A stretch of 64,000 nucleotides of DNA, taken from contig MKTI01000006.1 of NCBI GenBank assembly GCA_001898185.1, positions 1 to 64,000 of the forward strand, in the 5' to 3' direction. The translations under genes and the position numbers were made by a program. Below, one piece after another: positions 60,331 to 64,000 of this stretch. The DNA is from Cellulomonas sp. 73-145 (GTDB lineage: Bacteria; Actinomycetota; Actinomycetes; Actinomycetales; Cellulomonadaceae). The notes under the pieces are model-generated. The model saw only the letters and a program-made list of their open reading frames with translations, made no database searches and had not been told where the DNA came from. The number at the start of each line of letters is the position of its first letter. The stretch's first letter is position 1.

Positions 60331-61830
60331 GTGCCCACTGCCCTGACCTCCGGTCGCCCGGCCCGCCTGATCATCGCCTTCACCGTCCCGCTGCTCATCG
60401 GCAACGTGTTCCAGCAGCTCTACGGCTTCGCCGACGCCTTCGTCGTCGGCCGCACCATCGGCGTCGACGCGCTCGCGGCCGTCGGCTCCACCGGCGGGCT
60501 CCAGTTCCTGCTGCTGGGCTTCACGTGGGGCATGTCGTCGGGCTTCGCCATCCCCACCGCGCACGCCTTCGGGGCGCGCGACGAGCGCGGGGTGCGCCGC
60601 TCGGTCGCCGCCGGCGCCATCCTGACGGCGGCCGCGGCCGTGCTGCTGACGGCCGTGGCCACCACCATCACGCCGTGGCTGCTGGTGCTGATGCGCACGC
60701 CGCCGGAGATCCGCCAGGACGCGACCACCTTCATCGTGGTGACGTTCTGGGGCTGCACCGCGATGGTGGCGTTCAACTTCCTGTCGAACACCATCCGGGC
60801 GCTCGGTGACAGCCGGACGCCGCTCGTCTTCCTCGTGCTGTCCTGCGTGCTCAACGTGCTGCTGGTGTGGGCGTTCGTCAGCGGCCTGCGGATGGGCGTC
60901 GCCGGTGCCGCGCTCGCCACGATCACCGCCCAGCTGACGTCTGTGCTGGCCTGCCTGTGGCTGATCCGCGCGCGGATGCCGATCCTGCACCTGCACCGCG
61001 AGGACTTCCGGCTGACCCGTGCCGAGCTGCTGGAGCCGCTGCGGCTGGGGCTGCCGATGGGCTTCCAGATGTCGATCATCGCGCTCGGCACGCTGGTGCT
61101 GCAGTACGCGCTGAACCGTCTGGGCGCCCCGGCGGTCGCCGCGTTCACCGCCGCCGGACGGGTGGACGCGCTGGCCATCGCGCCCCTGCAGTCGTTCGGG
61201 CTGGCCATGGCCACGTTCGCGGCGCAGAACCACGGTGCGCGGCTCTACCACCGCATCCGGGTGGGCGTCGCGCAGACCTGCCTGATGTCCGCCGGGTTCG
61301 CCGTCGCCGTCGGCGCGGTGAACATCCTGGCCGGGCCGTGGCTGGTGCGGCTGTTCGTCGGGCAGGGCCAGGAGCACGTGGTGCAGCTGGCCCAGGTGTA
61401 CCTGGTGTCCAACGGCATCCCGTACGCGCTGCTCGGCATGCTCTTCGTGCAGCGCGGCACCCTGCAGGGGCTGGGTCGCACCGTGATCCCGACGACGGCG
61501 GGCGTGATGGAGCTGATCACGCGCGTGCTGGCCGCGCTGCTGCTCACCGGGCCGCTCGGCTTCCTCGGCGCGTGCCTCGCGTCGCCGCTCGCCTGGGTCG
61601 CCGCGCTGATCCCGCTGACGTGGGCCTACCAGCACGAGCGTCGTCGGCTGGTGGACCCGCGCACGCCGCCGCGCGACGACGCGCTGCTCGAGCAGGCGGC
61701 GGTCGACCCCGTCGTCCCGACGCCCTACCCGCCGGCCGCCCTCGAGGGCGCGTCGCCAGTCGCGTCCGACGAGGCGCTCGAGGCCGCGTCGGAGGAGGCG
61801 CTGCTGCGCGAGCAGGCGCTGCCGCTGTAG
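60331..61830 (+). CDS. MATE-family efflux transporter
   Basis: This 499-aa protein has twelve helices in two MATE repeats: PLLIGNVFQQLYGFADAFVV at the start and FGLAMATFAAQNHGARLYHR in the second half. The C-terminal 60 residues are Ala/Glu-rich and lie beyond the last helix. Members expel cationic drugs or metabolites with Na+ or H+ exchange; the substrate is unknown. GTG 60331 has no clear ribosome-binding site. Confidence 0.92.
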   Translation: MPTALTSGRPARLIIAFTVPLLIGNVFQQLYGFADAFVVGRTIGVDALAAVGSTGGLQFLLLGFTWGMSSGFAIPTAHAFGARDERGVRRSVAAGAILTAAAAVLLTAVATTITPWLLVLMRTPPEIRQDATTFIVVTFWGCTAMVAFNFLSNTIRALGDSRTPLVFLVLSCVLNVLLVWAFVSGLRMGVAGAALATITAQLTSVLACLWLIRARMPILHLHREDFRLTRAELLEPLRLGLPMGFQMSIIALGTLVLQYALNRLGAPAVAAFTAAGRVDALAIAPLQSFGLAMATFAAQNHGARLYHRIRVGVAQTCLMSAGFAVAVGAVNILAGPWLVRLFVGQGQEHVVQLAQVYLVSNGIPYALLGMLFVQRGTLQGLGRTVIPTTAGVMELITRVLAALLLTGPLGFLGACLASPLAWVAALIPLTWAYQHERRRLVDPRTPPRDDALLEQAAVDPVVPTPYPPAALEGASPVASDEALEAASEEALLREQALPL

Positions 61831-61932
61831 CCCGCAGGACGGTCGGCCCGGGCGACTCTCAGGCTGGTCGCGTACCGTGCACGGGTCGCTCCCGACCCGG
61901 GCGCGCCAACCCAACCCGACCGGAGCCTTCCT

Positions 61933-62910
61933 GTGCGTCGCACCACAGCCGTCCGGAGCGCCGTCGCCGCCGCGCTCGCCCTCACCATCGGCCTCGGTGG
62001 CCTGGCTGCGTGCAGCGGCAACAGCTCGGCGAAGTCCACCGCGAGCCCGTCGGCCACCAGCGCCCCGACCGCAGCCGCGACGGGCGCCGCCACGGCCAGC
62101 CCAGCGGACTTCGCCGCCGTGGACAAGATCACCGTCACCGGCGACGCCAGCAGCAAGCCGACCATCACGCTGCCGTCCAAGCCGTTCAGCGTCAGCGGCC
62201 CGGTGGTCAAGCTGCTGTCGCCCGGCACGGGTGCCGCGCTCTCCGACGGCACGATCATCCAGTTCCACAGCGTGGCGGTGCAGGGGTCGGACGGCACCGA
62301 GGGCCAGAGCAGCTACGGTGCGGCGCCGGAGACGGTGGCGATCAGCAGCACCGGCCTCAACGCCGACCTGTACAAGGCCCTGAGCGCCTCGAAGGTCGGT
62401 GCTCGCGTGCTGATGGCCGTGCCGTCGACGAGCTCCGGCTCGACGATCGTCGGCGTCATCGACGTGATCGGCACGGTCCCCTCGCGCGCCGCGGGCACCG
62501 CGGTGACGCCGCCGGCCGGTCTGCCGACGGTCAAGCTCGACGACAAGGGTGCGCCGACGCTCACCCCGGTCAAGACGGCCGCCCCGACCTCCCTCGTCGT
62601 GCAGCCCCTGATCCAGGGCAGCGGCGCGACGGTCGCCTCCGGGCAGTCGATCACCGTGCAGTACTCCGGCTGGCTGTGGGACGGCACGCCGTTCGACTCG
62701 TCGTGGACCAAGGGCACCCCGCTGTCCGGCCTGACCATCGGTCAGAACCAGGTCATCAAGGGCTGGGACCAGGGCCTCGTCGGCCAGAAGGTCGGCAGCC
62801 AGGTGCTGCTGGTCATCCCGCCGGACCTCGGCTACGGGGACAAGGCGCAGGGCAGCATCCCGGCCAACTCGACTCTCGTCTTCGTCGTCGACATCCTCGC
62901 GGCGGGCTGA
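61933..62910 (+). CDS. FKBP-type peptidyl-prolyl isomerase lipoprotein
   Basis: This 325-aa protein has a signal peptide with lipobox GLAAC (Cys at 27) and a Ser/Ala/Thr linker. Two FKBP-like units follow: a degenerate one (residues 95-185, GTIIQFHSVAVQGSDG) and a canonical one at the C-terminus (ITVQYSGWLWDGTPFDSSWT, QVIKGWDQGLVGQKVGSQVL, IPPDLGYGDKAQGSIPANST). It should fold proteins outside the membrane. GTG 61933 follows GGAG. A hairpin terminator lies after it. Confidence 0.92.
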   Translation: MRRTTAVRSAVAAALALTIGLGGLAACSGNSSAKSTASPSATSAPTAAATGAATASPADFAAVDKITVTGDASSKPTITLPSKPFSVSGPVVKLLSPGTGAALSDGTIIQFHSVAVQGSDGTEGQSSYGAAPETVAISSTGLNADLYKALSASKVGARVLMAVPSTSSGSTIVGVIDVIGTVPSRAAGTAVTPPAGLPTVKLDDKGAPTLTPVKTAAPTSLVVQPLIQGSGATVASGQSITVQYSGWLWDGTPFDSSWTKGTPLSGLTIGQNQVIKGWDQGLVGQKVGSQVLLVIPPDLGYGDKAQGSIPANSTLVFVVDILAAG

Positions 62911-62937
62911 TCAGCACCTCCGCCTCAATCGTTCGTA

Positions 62938-62978
62938 CGCCCCCGGCGCCAGGGACCCCGGTCCTGTCGCCGGGGGCG
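62938..62978 (+). terminator. Rho-independent-like terminator after FKBP gene
   Basis: CGCCCCCGGCG (62938-62948) pairs perfectly with 62968-62978 across a 19-nt loop and is followed by TTCGTTC. It lies 27 nt beyond the FKBP stop and 49 bp before the EF-G-like start. Confidence 0.7.
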
Positions 62979-63026
62979 TTCGTTCATTAGCCTGGCCGGA
63001 CGAACCGCTCCACCGTTGGAGACGAC

Positions 63027-64000
63027 ATGGACCAGGCAACGTCGCCCAGAGTCCGCACCGTGGCGCTGCTCGGCGCCAGTGGTGCCGGCAAGACCACCCT
63101 CGTCGAAGCGCTGCTGCATCGCGGCGGCGTGCTGACCAGGCCGGGGAAGGTGGAGGACGGGTCGACCGTCTCCGACCACGAGCCCGAGGAGATCGCCCGC
63201 GGCATCTCCCTGACCCTCTCGGCCGTGCCCCTGACCTGGGCCGCCGACGACGGGCACACCTACGACCTCACCCTGCTGGACACCCCCGGCTACCTCGACT
63301 TCGCCGGTGCCGTGGACGCCGCGCTGACGGCCGCCGACATGGCGTTGATCGTGGTCAGCGCCGTGGACGGCGTGCAGGCCGGCACCCACCTGGCGTGGAA
63401 GGCCGCGGCGGCGGCGGGCGTGCCGCGCATGTTCGTCGTCACCAAGGAGGACAAGACCCGCGCCGACTTCCACCACGTGCTCGACCAGCTGCGCGAGCAG
63501 TTCGGCGACGGGCTGGTGCCGCTGGAGCTGCCGCTCGGCGAGGAGTCCGGCTTCGCGGGGGTCGCGGACGTGCTGGCCGAGGAGGGCTACGCGTACGACC
63601 CGGACGGCCGGCACCACAACCAGGCGATCCCCCAGCAGGTGGCCGACGAGGAGCACCGCCTGCACGAGGAGGTCACCGAGGAGATCGTCTCCCACGACGA
63701 CGAGCAGCTCGAGGCGTACCTGGGCGGCGAGGTGCCGACCGTCGCCGAGCTGGAGAAGACCCTGGCGCACGAGGTGCGCGAGGGCGAGGCGTTCCCCGTG
63801 CTGGTCGCGTCCGGCATCACCGAGGTGGGCATCGACCGCCTGGCCGACCTGGTGTGCGAGCTCAGCCCGGTGCCCACCGAGTCGGTGGCGACGGTGCTGG
63901 CCGGCGAGACGGAGGTGGAGGTCGCCCCCGACCCCGCAGGGCCGGTGCTGGTGCACGCCTTCCGGACGATGGCCGACCCGTTCGTCGGGCAGGTGACCCT
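63027..64000 (+). CDS. EF-G-like translational GTPase, 3' end outside window
   Basis: The visible 324 codons start at ATG 63027 (GGAG upstream). The G domain has P-loop LLGASGAGKTTLVEALLHRG, switch I in the form EEIARGISLT, G3 DTPGYLDFAG and FVVTKEDKTRAD where a canonical NKxD would be expected (TKED). This matches the EF-G2/FusA-like branch of actinobacteria rather than the main EF-G. Domain II begins near the end (ADPFVGQVTL). The role is uncertain; family members may recycle or tune ribosomes. Confidence 0.88.
   Translation, partial: MDQATSPRVRTVALLGASGAGKTTLVEALLHRGGVLTRPGKVEDGSTVSDHEPEEIARGISLTLSAVPLTWAADDGHTYDLTLLDTPGYLDFAGAVDAALTAADMALIVVSAVDGVQAGTHLAWKAAAAAGVPRMFVVTKEDKTRADFHHVLDQLREQFGDGLVPLELPLGEESGFAGVADVLAEEGYAYDPDGRHHNQAIPQQVADEEHRLHEEVTEEIVSHDDEQLEAYLGGEVPTVAELEKTLAHEVREGEAFPVLVASGITEVGIDRLADLVCELSPVPTESVATVLAGETEVEVAPDPAGPVLVHAFRTMADPFVGQVT

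Overview
The window is high-GC DNA with strong G/C preference at third codon positions. It has many GTG starts, a serine-dense conservon (cvnA-D), a proteasome activator (Bpa) and several LacI/sugar-ABC loci. This points to an actinobacterium, probably a Micrococcales/Cellulomonadaceae-type saprophyte. That placement is inferred from gene content; no 16S rRNA is present.

Layout. (1) 1-10.6 kb is accessory DNA: a complete IS21-family element (istA/istB) that cuts into a small Cys-containing gene; hypothetical genes, one being a HARE/wHTH-like protein with an operator-like heptamer cluster; and a three-gene minus-strand unit of a 76-aa protein, a 497-aa protein and an 893-aa PLD-fold protein, facing a divergent 309-aa gene. 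This block abuts the 3' end of a tRNA-Ser(TGA) gene with a tandem 11-bp repeat beside it, so it looks like the end of a genomic island. The PLD unit is the best candidate for an undescribed system in this window. (2) 10.7-14.5 kb: an M50-like membrane protease, an arsenical module (arsR-arsN-like GNAT, divergent arsM), a histidine phosphatase and a PIN protein. (3) 14.6-20.7 kb: a complete conservon, cvnA-B-C-D, with an unusually long Pro/Ala-rich kinase tail. (4) 20.8-24.3 kb: quinone oxidoreductase, bpa, a lipoprotein and an EamA exporter.

(5) 24.3-28.9 kb: sugar ABC operon 1 (lacI, binding protein, two permeases). (6) 29.1-48.4 kb: mostly core genes, including a HAD phosphatase-serS pair, a diacylglycerol-kinase-like protein, an AraC regulator/hydrolase pair, pheA, a phosphatase-fold membrane protein, a glycosyltransferase, a DUF5926 protein, pgm, two MFS transporters, a phosphotransferase, an SPFH protein and a ferritin-like/VIT1 protein. 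(7) 48.6-57.9 kb: sugar utilisation locus 2 (lacI, GH2 glycosidase, binding protein, two permeases, Gfo/Idh/MocA oxidoreductase, GH13 trehalose-synthase-like enzyme). Three matching palindromes link its LacI to its own gene and to the GH2 gene. (8) 58-64 kb: hypothetical proteins, one apparently frameshifted; a MATE pump; an FKBP lipoprotein; and an EF-G-like GTPase that runs off the end.

Two features recur across the window. In both sugar operons the binding-protein gene is separated from its permeases by a long perfect hairpin, which would give more binding protein than permease. At least a dozen genes have a TANNNT-like -10 hexamer only 6-8 nt before the start codon and no Shine-Dalgarno sequence, which suggests leaderless transcripts.
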